DNA of 64,000 bases. Origin: Dermatemys mawii. Taxonomy: Eukaryota > Chordata > Testudines > Dermatemydidae. Positions 21,881 to 34,787 of this stretch are shown here, one piece after another (the first letter of the stretch is position 1; every line of letters starts with the position of its first letter). The DNA is taken from assembly GCA_007922305.1 (NCBI GenBank), contig ML677326.1, positions 52,464,453 through 52,528,452 of the forward strand, read 5' to 3'. The position numbers and the translations under genes were made by a program. A model generated the notes under the pieces. The model saw nothing but the letters and a program-made list of their open reading frames with translations, did no database searches and had not been told where the DNA came from.

Positions 21881-24080
21881 GCCGCAAGATTCAAGGCTTA
21901 GATGGAATAGCAGGGGTCCCTAATTATCTTCACAAACTAGTGATCTGCCCAGAAAATGAGGAATGAATAAGATAATAGGCAGTCAGAGGCTACTGTTCAA
22001 TCACAGAGAGGAGCTAGAAGAATGGAAGACAATCAAGCAGATTTTTAACTGACTTTTTGGATCTCAGATTACTAAAAACCAAAAGAAAAAATACCCAGAC
22101 AAACAAAAGATGCCCCCCCAAAACAACCAGCATTTATTTTTACTAACAAATTGCACCAATTTTAGACATGCACATATTTCTTGTCAGAAGATTTGGAATA
22201 GGTGGTTTAGGTTAAAATTGCCTGGTGTCTATGGAGTGTCTTTGGTATTTTATTTTTATTGTATTTATTTAGGCATCCACAGTATTTCTTGGAGGTCTCA
22301 AATGCAAGAAATATGCCTCCTTGCCATTATTTATAATTATGCCATCCATATAGGGGAAAAACCTATTATTTTTTTCCATTTCAAGAGATTTAAGACACTA
22401 GGATTTAAATAATTGCTGTTCACAAGATGGCCTTGGCAAAAGGGTCCAGGATTATCTCTTTAGCAACTTTAGAATCAAAGCTGCATTATTGATATGAAGC
22501 TAAAAGGGCTTTGCAGTTCTTTATGTAATTAAAAGCAACTGTTATTATGGAAATTTCTCAGTGCAGCTGTTGTATCAGAAGAAAGGTTGCACTCTTCTCT
22601 GTCAGTAATCTCTTTAAATCTCTGACATGATTCATTGCTCCTTATACACTGTCTGTAAATTAAACAGGACTGGCTGCCTTCCATAGATAAATGTTATTTA
22701 TTTATTACTTTCTCGTTCACCTCCATAAGCAAGTTATACAAGAGCACGGTAGCAGAACTTGAATTCAGTAGATGAAGCAATGATGGAATTTCCTTTCAAC
22801 AATTTAATTTTGGGTTTTCTTTTCTTTCAGATCCCTCATTATTTTACAGTGCCCAGAAGTGTGATGGACATTCAAAAAAAGCCATAAGAAGACACAAACC
22901 CTGTCCTAAACAGCGTACACATTTTGCACTTGACACAGCAATCAAGGATGACAGATATGAGGGACACGATACAGTGTTGCTGAGTTTGGCCAAGGTTGGA
23001 GCCAGTCTCACAATGACACTAGAATTTTCAACTCTGTCTGGAGGGTGGGGAGCTCCTTCTGACTGGCTGCCTTTCACATCTGTCCACCACTTGGGGAACA
23101 GCAGCCAATCAGGCTGAGCTTTCCCCATCTCCTCAGGAGCTAAAAGAAGTTTTGGGTTAGGGAAAGGGAGAAGCCCACACCATTCTCATGCTGGTGGTTA
23201 GGAGGAAGCAGAAAGAACCTAGCAGCTCGAAGTGGCTCTCCTCCCTCCTCTTCACTCTCCTCATGAGAACAGTGGATCATTCTGCTCTTTGTTCCTCTCC
23301 ATTCCCCTCTACAAGCACCAGAATGGCTCTGGTGCTTCTTCCCCCATGCCCTGTCTGTGACAGTCGTCCTGGCAACAGCCCACATGGAGAGGAAAAGAGA
23401 TGAGTGAAGAACCCCAGGAGTTGCTGCCCCCAGGCCAGGGGGACTGGAGTGTGAATAATTAATTGGAGGGCTGAGGAGAAAAATAATTTATTAGAATTTG
23501 GTGGTTTGTGGAGAAGCTTGGAGCTCCTTACCATCTGGCAGACTCAGGCAGGCAGGGAGAGCTCCTGCAGATTTGGGGATCAAAATCATCTTGCTCCATA
23601 CATTTGGGAGAGTGGGCAACACTAAATGTCACATCCTTTGATGGATGTGAAGAGGGGAATTTCAAAAATCAAATGGCAGTTGCAAAAGCACCATGTAATA
23701 CCTTTTTTAAAAAAACTCATGGTTTTTGAACCAATCTCATGATTTTAATTTGGGGTTGTCAGCCATGGAGATGGTATGAGGGTTACAGCAATAGGATCAC
23801 GATTACTCAGGTTAGGCATATTTACATTTGGGCACTTTCGTATGTTTTTTGTTTCGTTTTTCTTGAGAATATGTTTACAGCTTGAACAGTCCGATGTGCT
23901 TGTTTCTTTAACTTTGTATATTTTGGACTCTATGTATTGTGCCCTGTCCCCCCACACTGTGCTTTTTAAATCTTCACATTTTGTACTAGTCTTGTCACAG
24001 GCTGAGCATGTTTTTTCTAAGGGTCCTAGGCCCAGTCCAGACCCATCTCCCTCCCCACTTGAATTATATGACTGAGAGGC
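21881..24080. other. Intergenic, nothing recognised
   Basis: Mixed-composition DNA. Overlapping short frames near 23.2-23.5 kb on both strands carry no recognisable domain. Confidence 0.45.
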
Positions 24081-25230
24081 AGACTGCTGTTAGTAGGAAG
24101 GAGTGCTGGCACAAGGACTGGCACTGTGTGGGGATGCTTTCCAGAAACTGGAGAAGGACCAAGGGTGGTTTCCTCCGAGGGGGAGCTAGTGAAGGAGCCC
24201 AGTAAAGGCTCTTTGTAAAGAGCCAGGAAAGACCAGAGAGGAGGCCTGCAGCTGAGCTACAGAAGGATATTAAGGAAAGTAATAGGGTAGCCTGCCTCTT
24301 TAAGGGCCAGAGGCCATAGTCCAGTCAGAACTAGTCATTTAGCCCCTGCCCTACTACACCAGTGCAGAGTTGGCCATAAGAAGAAGGAAGCCCATAAACA
24401 GAGTGCTGGCTGCAGAGGGAAGCAGGAGGAGTGAGGAGCTAGTGGCTCATGGAAGATTCCAGGCTTGGGAAGGAGCAGCAAGCAACGCAGAGGAGCCAGG
24501 GGGACTGAGGGAAGAGGAGCCTGGGCAGGGCCGGCTCTAACATTTTTGCCACCCCAAGCCAAAAAGAAGAAAGCGGCCAGAGTGTCACTGTTGAAGGGGG
24601 AAAAAAAAGAAGAAATAAAAGAAAGGGGTGTGTGTGGCTGGAATGTGCAGCCTCAAGATTAGATAGAATGCTGCCCTTAAAATGTGCCACTCCAAGCACA
24701 TTCTTCCTAGGCTTGTGCCTGAGGCCAGCTGTAAGCCTGGGAAGGTTGAAAGTGGAATCCAGAGACTGAGTGCATGAACTGGAGAAGAGAAGACAGAGCC
24801 CTTGGTAAGAAGGGGCTGGGCCCAGTTTGAGACTGGGGTAAAGACTCTGTGTCTTGTGCTTGTTTTGGACTTGTAAGGACTGGGGGGGATGGACTTCTTG
24901 TTAATGGAATGGCTGAAGGATTAAGTCTAAGAGGGTAAACTGAGGCAGGACTGCTGCAGAGTCTACTCCTAGTCCTGAGGGGGCACACTGTAACTCGGAG
25001 AGACATATACTGGGGAGTCAGGACAAGGTCTGACTCATGGGCAGGCACTGTAGGAAGGGGCACTGAGAAATAGGGTAGGCTTGGGTTTAGCATAAACTCC
25101 TGCCTCCAGTTTAGTGTTGAAGTCTGGTGTAGTAGGAGGCCCCCGGGCATGGCCCTACAGAAGTGGTATGGGAAATTGGTACACAAAGAGGCTAAGGAGT
25201 GCTGAGCATGAGAAGGTCCAAATAAAAATC
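24081..25230. repeat. Purine-rich repeat-like tract, possibly LTR-derived
   Basis: 'ggaaggagtgctggcacaag', 'gaggcctgcagctgag' and similar motifs recall turtle LTR-type repeats. The tract ends near an AATAAA at 25221. It is interrupted by a hAT insertion at 24526-24733. Ends are not defined, so the class is a guess. Confidence 0.3.
24526..24733. mobile_element. hAT-type MITE nested in an older repeat
   Basis: The 208-bp element begins CAGGGCCGGCTCTAAC and ends GGCCAGCTGTA. It is flanked by a perfect 8-bp duplication AGCCTGGG at 24518-24525 and 24734-24741. The left terminus is that of an abundant sauropsid hAT family. The right terminus is degenerate. The interior is non-coding. Confidence 0.8.
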
Positions 25231-25770
25231 TATTTAGTTTTTGTTTGAATTTTGTTTGATTTCCAAAAGGGAGGACCCTTGCTTTGACCAGAAAGCCAAC
25301 ACAACCAACGCCACATCAAACTATCCTACAGGAAGGAAAACAGGAGCACCAGATTATGACACAGGGAAATTTTTGTGAACTGGAAGTGATATAGAGCAAT
25401 GATGGGCAAATGAAGGCAGTGATGCATATAGGTAAGACCCCTTTGCATGGAACATTATCTGAAAAACCTTGAGTTACCAGTCTCTGTAGATCTCTGATGA
25501 ACTAAATGTCTGATAATTACTCTCTGTTTTACTTGCGATATCTATAGATGATTCAATCCAAGCTAACTTGAATATGAGTCAACTGAAGGTAAATAGACTT
25601 TGCCCTCAAAATAAAAGAAAATAATTTATAAAAATTTTTAAGGTGCTCTTGATACTTACTGAAGATGTAATTGTTGTTTAAGCTTTTGTGATGGCTATTT
25701 GTAGCATAGAACATCTGAAAAGGATGAGCTAGATTCATCAATATGTTCTGGTTGTCTTGTGCCACTAAGG

Positions 25771-26014
25771 CAGGGGTTCCCAAACTTGGTTCGCGACTTG
25801 TACCGGATAAGCCCTTGGCGGGGTCGCAAGGCACTTTGTTTACCTGAGCTTCCGCAAGTATGGCTATTCACAGCTCCCAGTGGCTGCAGTTTGCCGTTCC
25901 CAGCCAATGGGAGCTGTGAGCAGCCGTACCTGCTGACGCTTAGGTAAACAAAGTGTCTCGCAGCCCGCCAGGGGCTTACCCTGAGCAAGTCACAAACTAA
26001 GTTTAGGATCGCTG
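25771..26014. mobile_element. hAT-type MITE with 8-bp target duplication
   Basis: It starts CAGGGGTTCCCAAACTTGG and ends TAAGTTTAGGATCGCTG, imperfect inverted termini. The flanks are CACTAAGG (25763-25770) and CACTAGGG (26015-26022), 7 of 8 identical. The interior carries an inverted pair (TTTGTTTACCTGAGC versus TTAGGTAAACAAAG, and CAGCTCCCA versus TGGGAGCTG). Confidence 0.85.
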
Positions 26015-26251
26015 CACTAGGGTGATGCAGAGCAGTTGTAAACCCAGATTATAAGGGTTGTGCAAAACAGACAGTGAATATTGGTAATCCTGGATCATTA
26101 TTTTGAAAAATGTGTATTCATACTAAACTAGTTAAAGATTTCTGTCTGTTCTCTGGCATAATTCTGTACCAGATAACCGTATGAAAGAAATAAGGGACTC
26201 TTTTTATCGCCATTAGAATCTTTTTTTTCTCCTTTAATGATTGTAGCCAAA

Positions 26252-26410
26252 AGCTTTCAAAAGTGACTAGTGACTTCTAGCACCCAACATAAGACACCAT
26301 GAAGCAGTCTGAGTTTCAAAAAGTGCAGAGCACCTCCCCACTGGAAATTGGGCCCTCCTATGGTGTCAAGTTGGGCAATGAAAATTAAAATTCACGTTTG
26401 AAAACTTAGA
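26252..26410. repeat. Palindromic repeat of the 'tttcaaaagtgactagtgac' type
   Basis: The left arm (agctttcaaaagtgactagt, gcacccaacataagacacc) and right arm (ggtgtcaagttgggc, tcacgtttgaaaactt) are imperfect reverse complements around about 50 bases. No target duplication defined. Confidence 0.55.
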
Positions 26411-26993
26411 TCTACATTATCAAAGACCATTTGCTCATGATGAACAAACCCATGCTAGTACTCAAGTGCTGAAATCTTGCTCTTTGCCTCTACTAGCCCC
26501 TATGTATTATCCTGATGTGGACTTTTAATTTAGTATTCTAATTGTTGTATCCACTACTGTTTTATCAGCCAAGACCAGTACGTTTTCACAAAACACGTAT
26601 GCTGTGCTTCTCCACATTCCATGCAGCTGTCAGCTTCTGATAAATGAGTTTTTGCCACAACTAAGAACTTGCCTGGTATTTGGCTTGTGTTAAACTGGCT
26701 CTGTTGTATTTCTAGGGGTTTTCAGAATTCTGTGTATTGATGGTCTGTTTCTACCTCAAATTTTCTACCAATTAACCAATGTCAGCAATGATCTCAGACA
26801 CACACAGAATAAATGATGTAAAACCAGTCACTCCCTCCTCACAGAAGCCATGAGAATAAATAGGTTTGAAACTACACCCATGAAATTAACATATTTGGGG
26901 TTTTGACAAGTGAGAAAGGTACATTCCACATCTGTTGCTCTTCGCAACAAACCACCTACCTTCATCTTCCAGAAGTTCAGATCTATGGGCCAA

Positions 26994-27077
26994 ATTACCA
27001 GCTGATGTAAATCTGTGCTCTCTAAGGAAGAGAGTGGAAGGATGTTGATTTACACCAGCTGAGAATCTGGCTCTGTG
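26994..27077. repeat. Small palindromic repeat
   Basis: 'gggccaaattaccagctgat' with 'gtaaatc' pairs imperfectly with 'gatttacaccagctgagaat' and 'ctggctc'. Similar repeats are widespread in amniotes. Confidence 0.55.
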
Positions 27078-27344
27078 GCTTGCTACATGAATATCTGGGC
27101 CGATCTTAACTATTGAAGCAGTTGCAGTCTCTCAGGTGGCCAGGCCAACTTTATAGATCAGTGTCAACAACACTCAGAATTGCTGCCAGAAGCAAATAAA
27201 AAGGCAGTGAAGTTTTTAAATAATTGGTGTAATATGCTCCCTGTGGTTAATACAGCCAAGCAGGTGGGCAGCCTCATTTTGCATCAGCTGTATCTTCCAA
27301 GCAATCCTCAAACAAAGGGTTGTGATAAATTGAGTTGGGAGAGA

Positions 27345-27465
27345 GGTGTCTGAGATACCATGGGGACTAGTGTTAGAAGTGGTGTTATTTAACATCTTCA
27401 TTAAAGATCTGGAAGAGGGATTAAGCAGCACATTAATTAAATTGGCAGATGTTACACAGAAGTAA
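27345..27465 (+). pseudogene. CR1-type LINE reverse-transcriptase fragment
   Basis: The plus-strand translation VLFNIFIKDLEEGLSSTLIK followed by LADVTQ corresponds to the CR1 reverse-transcriptase segment containing the FADD catalytic box (usual form NIFI.DL......L.KFADDTK). The two aspartates of the box have become DV, so this fragment could not be catalytic. It is isolated from any 3' end. Confidence 0.65.
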
Positions 27466-28116
27466 TTCCAAGGGTCCCAGATAGATTACAAACGTGAACA
27501 GATATTAACAAAACACAATACATTTTCCCCAAACTGAAATCTCATTGCCTGCAGCTATCTCTGAGTCACTTTGCTTTTTGGACCAGTTTTCCTGTGGGTT
27601 TGCCACCCCTTCCACTTTGTATATCCAGTATGTTTGAACACTGTTGAATTTATAACAACCATTAATGACAAAAGAGAAGCAGCAGCAGCCAGACAGAATA
27701 CAAGAAAAATCCTTGTTTTGGGTATTGAGGGATAATGGGGTAAGAAGGTTTCTTGCTTTTGAGGAGGAATTATTTGTTCAAAAAAGCCTCTGGAAATCCT
27801 AAAAGTGACCTGACCTGGGCTACAACTATCAGGAAAAATCACTGCAGATGTTTTCACTACAAAGCAGTTCCACAGACCAACTGTAAGCTTTATGGACATA
27901 TTATTCACCAGAAACATATTATTATGAGGATCCATGACTCAGATGCAGAATTACCTCTTTAGATACTTCCTCAGCCAATCTGTGTCACCTGACTATCCCT
28001 TGAATCTAGCTTGAGCCAGATCAACTTCAAAGTCCCTGCTGGTAGTGGAAAAATAGAAAAAGAAATCTGTACTTTCAAAGATTGATTAAATTTAATCATG
28101 TATTCTTATATGTCCC

Positions 28117-28675
28117 TATGATGGGATGGACACTCCACACTAGCCCTGCAAGAGCTGAATTAGGCCATATGCAAGCAGGGCCTGTATTAATCCAGGTAGC
28201 TGGCAGTAGAGAGGGCTGCTGTTGGGAAAGACTCCAGGGAAGCAGGTTGTAGTCACCTCCCTGAGTGGAGGGACTTGGAGGCTATCAAACACAGAGAGGA
28301 GGGAAGCCTAGGGAAAGAGCTGCAACAGGTAGGACTATACAGGGAATGTGGCTGCTAGTTATAAGGTTGCTGGGTTGGGACCCACTGTACAGGGCAGGCC
28401 TGGTTTCTCCTACCAACTAGCGGGAAGTGGCAAGGGTGTTGAAGGCACCAGTCAGACAGCAGGCCTGGAAAGACTGTATATTCCCTGAAAGGGAAGGACT
28501 TTGGAAACCTGACTGGTGCACTAAGCACAGAAAGGAAGCTGCAGATGCAGGGGTGAGTGAATCAGTAGAGCGAGGAGAGACAAGACTGGAGAAGACCACA
28601 CCAGAGGGAGAACTCAAGCTGGCAGAGCTAATCCCCAGGAGGAGGTGCTGCTTGTGGTGAGTAGACCCCATGACA
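28117..28675 (+). mobile_element. Solo LTR-like element with 4-bp duplication
   Basis: A 559-bp block beginning TATGATGGGATGGACAC and ending CCCCATGACA (imperfect inverted ends), flanked by TCCC at 28113-28116 and 28676-28679. I recall 'gccctgcaagagctgaatta' and 'ggccatatgcaagcagggcc' from a repeated turtle LTR. The plus orientation is a guess. The open frames in it (28427-28660 and its complement) are not genes. Confidence 0.55.
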
Positions 28676-29224
28676 TCCCTCTATTACTGTAATATTTGAG
28701 TATTTCACAGTCTTCAATGAACTTGAAATGAAAGTATCTTAAGACTTTCTCTTATCCTCAAAATGGACCAAACCACAGCCCAAGAAATCTCACTTTGTCT
28801 TGTAGTTGCCTCACATGCAGTCTAATCAGATCAGGTGGTGTAGCACAAAAGGAAAGAACAGAAATACTGAAGAGTTCTTCCACCCTAGAAGTCCACAGGA
28901 GCCTCAACAATCCCTTGTTGCCAACTGTACGATGGATGGTGATAGATCTAAAAGTAGAAGCATTGACAACTGATTTCTGTCGTCCTCCCCTTCATTAACT
29001 AACAAAACAAACAAATATAGTCTCCATGATTTACCCATCCTGAAAGACTGATTGCAAGTGCTTAAGAAAATCTGAGATCTCTAAGTGGAGCCAAAGTTGG
29101 TCCTCTACAATCTGTTCAATAATCTGGTTTGTATTTTCAGCCCAGATGGGAAAGAGAGCCTCCATCAACTGCATAACTTCTAGTTAAATTAAAGCAGATC
29201 ATTTTAGGAAGACTGCCAAACTTT

Positions 29225-30165
29225 ATTTAAGGACTTCAAGTGATGGTGAATACCTCACTTCTTTCTTTAGTAAGTTGTTCCAGTGGTTAATTGTCCTTGG
29301 TTTCATTTTGATTTTTGTCTCGCTTCAACTTCTAGGCAATAGATCTTTTTCAGTCTTTGCTAAATTAAAGAGCTCTCTACTGTCATCTTCTCCTATGCAG
29401 CTATTCTTAAATCATGATCTAGTCACATTCTAATCTTTCCTTTCAGAAGCTGAATAGAGGTAGCTTCTTAAGTGTCTCAACATTAAGCAGGTTTTTTTAA
29501 GCCACAGATCATTTGTGTGGCTCTCTTGAAAGACTGGAAAGAGCACTATTCCTGTAAGGGTCTCCCCAATGCCGTATACAGAGATAGTTCCACCTCTGTA
29601 CTTCTACTCAATGTTTGCATGTTTATGTCTCCAAAGGTCACATTAGCCATCTTAGCCACAACATTATACTGACAACTAATATTGAGTTGAACATCCTACA
29701 TGTCTAGCAATTCCTCTTCAAAATCACTACTTTTCAGGAAACAGGTCCCCATCCTGTGAACATGAACATAAATTAATTGTTCTGAGATGTACAACCTTGT
29801 AGTTGGCTCTATTAAATTTCACGCTGTGTGACTGAGACCAGCTTACCAAGTGATTCAGATCATCCTGACCTGTCACCGTCACTGTTTGCCACTCTCGCAA
29901 TTTTTTTATCATCTGCAAACTTTACCTGCAATGATCTGATATTTTTTTCTAGCTTGCTGTTCAAAATATTGATAGCAGTGAACCAAGAGCAGATCCCTAT
30001 GGGAAACCACTAGAAACATCCCAATTTGATAATGATTTGCCTTTTACAATTACTATTTGAAATCTCTCAACTACCAAGTTTCTAATAATTCAATATGTGC
30101 TAATTGTTTTTTTAAAATGTCATGTGGTTTAAGTATATTATGTCAACATAGTTAATGACCAAATA
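29225..30165 (-). repeat. CR1/L3-like LINE 3' region
   Basis: Read on the plus strand it follows, in order, a set of words I know from the reverse complement of L3/CR1 elements: 'ttgttccagtggttaattg', 'ccagcttaccaagtgattca', 'atcatctgcaaactttacc', 'cctatgggaaaccactagaa' and 'aaaatgtcatgtggtt'. It is old, with many substitutions, and covers the ORF2 C-terminal and 3' untranslated part. No frame remains open. Confidence 0.75.
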
Positions 30166-32517
30166 CATAGCTTTAAAAAAAAAAACTAAACAAGGCCATT
30201 TTTATAAAATGTTTATTAGCATTAATTTATGTTAAATTTAGTAACTGAGTAAGTCCTGTATCACCCAATCAGTGATTTTTGCCCAGGATCAATAGCAACT
30301 GAGTATAGTTACCCAGGTCATTCCATTTACTCTTTTAAAATAGGGATACATTGCTCTATATGGTATAGACCACATTGTACAAAAGGGATTTTTCAGTGGT
30401 GCTGAGCATGTGCGGTTCTAATTTATTTCTATTTGAGGTATGTCAGCTCAACAGCTCTGAAAACCAAGCCCATGGTCTCAAAAATCACAGAATACAAAGC
30501 TTCCTGACTCTTCAGAAATCACAAATACATGAAATGTGTGACTGCTATGTAAAGATTGACAGTGTGAAGGGCTTAATACAAATCAAATGTGTTCTCTGCA
30601 AAAATCAGGTAGGCACTGAGTTGTATATACCCTAGTTATAGTGTGCACTATAGTCATTTCACTCAGAAACCAGTTGTCTTTGTGAATCAAAGATAACTTA
30701 CCTCAGAGTGTGTTGATTTTAACAGTAAATAATGTATCTGTAGCACGCAATTTTCTGTTTTTTTGTGGTGCTTGACAATATACAGTGGCTCTCGTGAATA
30801 TAAAAAACGGGTTCATGATACAGCAGCGCTCTCAGGAGGAAGTTGGAATTATAGCAGAGTCTGAGCAAGCTAAATACAGAGATTTCTGCAAGTGCATCTG
30901 TCAAACAGGAAAAAGCTGGAGAAAACAAGAAGGTGACAGCCTGGGCAGAAAGAGAAATAGCATAATATAAAGTGAGTTAATGATGCTAGCAATTTTTAGC
31001 CATTGAGAAGGCAAGGACTGCAAGACAAGATGGCACATTATGATTTATGGTTATGAAGTAGGCAATGTGACTCTGTGTGTGTATATTAAACTCCCAGGAT
31101 AAGCTCAAATGTTCAGGCTCTCTGATGCTGAGCATCAATACAATAGTTAAAATGAATGTTACTGGAATTTTCTAGTTAAAAGATTTGCTGTTTGTCTAAT
31201 GTTGTGAATACAAGCTGAAGGAGTTAACTTACTAAAGCCAGCACAATAAAATCAAAAACAAACTGTTTTCCATCTCATGCCAGTTCCAGACAGGTGCTGC
31301 ATCATTGCCTTCAGCGACATTGCTCCTGATTTATCCTAGCGTAGGAGAATCCGGACCAAACTATCTATTGCCAATACACATTTAAAAAACAAAAAAACCC
31401 CAAAAAACCTCTACTTTGGAGGCATTCCTAGTAATGATTTGAGCCAGGCTTGGTATGGCGTAATTTTCTTGTAAGATTCTAGTCCACACAACTTTGCTAT
31501 TGCGCCTCTCATCTGCCTCACAACCCCCTAGTTATTTCAGTACTGAGCCTCTTCAAGAAAAAATTGCCATTCATAACAAAGCATATAATGGCTTTAAAAT
31601 GTCATTCAATCTGATTGCTAAACACATGAGGATTTGTACTCTGCTCATAAGAGCTGAAAAGTCAGCATGCTAAAATGCTCCATCATATATCCCTATATGT
31701 CTGAAAAACCTTAAACAGAATAATTGAATCATTATGCTACTTTAAGAAACACTAAAGGAAATCATTATGAATGATAAAGTTTGACTGAATTTCCTTCTCT
31801 GTATCAAGTAATATATTAAATTCTGGTTTTAAAGGGTTCCTTCCAGCTGATGTTGAATTTTAGTTAGCAAACATTTTTTTTTTACAAGAAAAGGTAGAAA
31901 TGATGACATAAAAGAAAAATCAGCCATGAACTACAGATTTTTTCCTTAGAAGTTTAGTGATTCCTTTGTGTCTTAATTGTCTGTGTTAGAACTGGGAAGC
32001 AAAGGCTGTCTTGAACTCAACTGTGGAAAAGAGGAAGGATTATTTCATAATCAAAATAAACTGAAGTTAGGTGGGTATAAGGACATAGGTGCTTTTGCTG
32101 TTATGTATTTAGATTGTGGTAGGTAGTACTCTAAACAAATAAAGTGCTTTCAAAATATCAAGGAAAACACAGTCCCTGCAGGATTGGGGCCTCAGTTAAG
32201 TTGTTCAGAGTGATTTAAATGAAAAGCAGGTAAGCGGTGGCTTTTTTTAAGATATGGATTGGCTCTGGAAGGGTGTTCCTTGCATAAGGGGTAGCATGAA
32301 AGAACTTGTTTGCTGTGCTTCAACATTAAGGAATAAATTGACTGCCTGTATGAGTATGCCAGGAAGAAAGCCCCCTTCTCATCTAGTACAATTAAGTAGG
32401 TAGCAGACATAATCTGGGTGCCCTCATCAAAGTGCTCAAAGATATATGTATGCTGGCTAGCATCAGCTGGAGCACTTGAAATTGGAAAGAGGTTAAATAT
32501 AGATGATGAGAGACTCT
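30166..32517. other. Intergenic, nothing firm
   Basis: AT-rich DNA. A short 'cctgatttatcctagcgtag' to 'gagaatccggacc' piece at 31325-31360 belongs to the small palindromic repeat type. No gene seen. Confidence 0.45.
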
Positions 32518-32802
32518 GGGCTGGTCCTCACTAGGGCAGGGGAATCGACTGTAGATACGCAATTTCAGCTACATTATTAACGTAGCTGAAATTGCATATC
32601 TACAGCCGACTTACCTGCCGTCCTCACAGCGGCGGCAGTCTGCGGCACGCTCCCCCGTTGACTCCAGCTTGTGCCTTTTGGCGAGCTGGAGTTACAGAGT
32701 TGACGGGGGCACCGCTGGCAATGGATTTATCGCGTCTTGATGAAACGCGATAAATCGATCGCCATAAGATGGTTCTCTCCCCACATTAGTGAAGACAAGC
32801 CC
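32518..32802 (+). mobile_element. Harbinger-like palindromic MITE, copy 2
   Basis: A 285-bp element with ends GGGCTGGTCCTCACTA and TAGTGAAGACAAGCCC. Internal hairpins: GTAGATACGCAATTTCAGCTAC with its inverse, a TTGACTCCAGCTTG and GCTGGAGTTACAG pair, and ATTTATCGCGTC with GATAAATCGATCG. The target duplication is degenerate (TCT versus TGA). Confidence 0.75.
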
Positions 32803-32992
32803 TGAGTGCGAAGTCCTGTCTCCTGCTCTCCTCTTAAGGCAGCACTAGAAGAGAATTGCTGGGAGAGTACTCGCTCTCAAAGGAAGTAACAAGTACACTC
32901 CAGTCCCCAGCACCCAGAAGAAGCACAGTCCTTCCTTACGAATGCTTCAGACAGTGCACCTCCATCCCCCTTCCTCTCTAGCCTCCATCCCC

Positions 32993-33117
32993 TAAAATGA
33001 CCAGATGTCCCAATTTTTATAGGGATAGTTCTGATATTTGGGGCTCTTTAATATGGAGTCCTATTACTCTCCACCCCATCTCAATTTTTTTTTTCATATT
33101 TGCTGTCTGGTCACCTT
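32993..33117. mobile_element. Short MITE with 'gaccaga' inverted ends
   Basis: The ends AAAATGACCAGATG and CTGTCTGGTCACCTTA are inverted repeats. The interior has 'gatatttggggctcttt', known from a very common turtle MITE. About 125 bp, non-coding. Confidence 0.65.
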
Positions 33118-34270
33118 AATTGAATCTGGAAACTATACCCTGTTTCACGTTTTAGCTCCCATCTTCTTAAACTACTTTCTCTACTCTCCTGGGCCAACAC
33201 AGCTCTGGTGTAAATATCTGTAACTCCAGAGATTAATTTAGTAACTGCTATTTACTCCTTTAAAAAAAATGCTTCAGCTATGCTTTTAACATTGAAACAA
33301 GAATCTGAAGGAATAAATTATGTAACAGGAATGTTTAATGCTTAGCCTGTCAAAGGAAACTTGTCCCAGTAATTTGTTAAATAATGCTAAATCAGCATAG
33401 GTGCAGTAGTTGACATTTTCAATGAGAAGTAAATGTGTGGTCAGGTTATCTTATAGTAGCCACTGGTCACTGCAAGGATGGTAACTTTAAAAGTGACAGG
33501 AAAAAATGATTTTCATCAGTTTTGACTGAAGACCACTTTAATTTTGTCATTAGCACAGGGATGCTGTATTACAACTTCACCATAAAGGAGTCAAGGTCAT
33601 AAATTTGTTGTTAGCTGTTTGTAAAGGAAAACTCAGATTTTTACCTGTTGCAAGAACTTGTTTTTTATGTGACCATTGAAAAGCTGAGTGCTGAATCAAT
33701 TCATGAATTCTCAAGATCATCATAATCAGAGTAGGCAAAGTATATATTTGTTCAGGGAAACATCTGTTAACGAATCTCTCCTGAGTCTCATCAGTAGTTG
33801 AGAAACTTTACTGCTTTAGCAATGTTTTCATTACTGCTGTGTTTATAGACTAGTGTAAAATGTTCTGCACTATTGCCCTTTTATCATTAGTTTGCACTGA
33901 GAGTAGATAAACATTTTAACTGCCTCTTTGTGTAATGTTGGAAGCAAAACCTAAAATAAAATAACTATATATTTTTAGCTTCATGTTTGTGTACTGGAAA
34001 TTTTATATGCCATGCAAATACAAACCACTCTAGTGAATATAATCTGAGCTGTGACTCTGACTCTGTTTGTGATTGATTGCAGTTACTCTAGAAATATTGT
34101 AGTAGTTGTACCATTACTGAAATTCTCACAGTAGGCACATTGTCATTTTTTCCCATGAAGGCTCATTTGGGAATCATTTATTCAATTGCCATAGACTTGA
34201 TATTTTGTTGTTGTAGTAGCAGTAAGTGGAAGAGGTTAGGGTATAATCATTCCCTTAGCTGCAGTAATCT
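33118..34270. other. Intergenic, nothing recognised
   Basis: AT-rich DNA with no repeat boundary or coding signal that I can support. Confidence 0.5.
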
Positions 34271-34271
34271 T

Positions 34272-34770
34272 AGGGCTTGTCTACATGCAGTGTAGATCAA
34301 AGCACACAAAGGAATTAGTAGCACATGGCAGCAGGGCTCACATGGACACCTAAGGTACATTCAAACATACTAAATATATCTTGCACTAGCCTGCTGTTCA
34401 TGAAGGGTATGTCTACACTTGGGGCTGGTGATGTACAGCTCATGTAGATACTTATGCTAGCTGTTGTGAAGTCAGCATGCTAAAAATAATGGTGCAGCCA
34501 GGGTAGCAAGAACAATGGCATGGGCTAGCCAAGCTGCATAAATGTTTATGTGGTTGAGGGAAGTTTTTCAGCACAGCTAGCCCATGCTGCAGCTCGCTGC
34601 TGCCCAGGCTACCCTGGCTATACTACTGTTCTTAGCACACTAGCTTCGAGTATATCTATGGGAGCTCTGAACCACTAGTTCACTATCAGGCACTTAGTAC
34701 ACAGCAGGCTCCTGTGGGATAAAATTACATCCTGGTTTGCTGCAAACAGTGTTCATCTACCTAGGCCCTG
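34272..34770. mobile_element. DNA-transposon MITE interrupted by a second MITE
   Basis: The left end 'agggcttgtctacatgcagt' and right end 'ttcatctacctaggccctg' are imperfect inverted repeats of the common 'gggcttgtctaca' type. The inside is broken near 34404 by another palindromic element (listed separately); removing it rejoins 'gctgttcatga' and 'accactagttcac'. Boundaries are approximate. Confidence 0.55.
34404..34667. mobile_element. Palindromic MITE nested in the previous element
   Basis: It starts GGGTATGTCTACACTTGGGG. Long inverted segments lie inside (TGGTGCAGCCAGGGTAGC versus GCTACCCTGGCTATACTACT, and CATGGGCTAGCC versus GCTAGCCCATG). The right terminus is truncated or decayed near 'tatatctatgggagctctg'. 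Confidence 0.6.
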
Positions 34771-34787
34771 GGATAATTAAGTGGTGT

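Noticed and set aside
24707..25186. A 159-codon minus-strand frame
   Set aside because: No recognisable domain, Ser/Pro/Leu-rich, inside a repeat-like purine tract.
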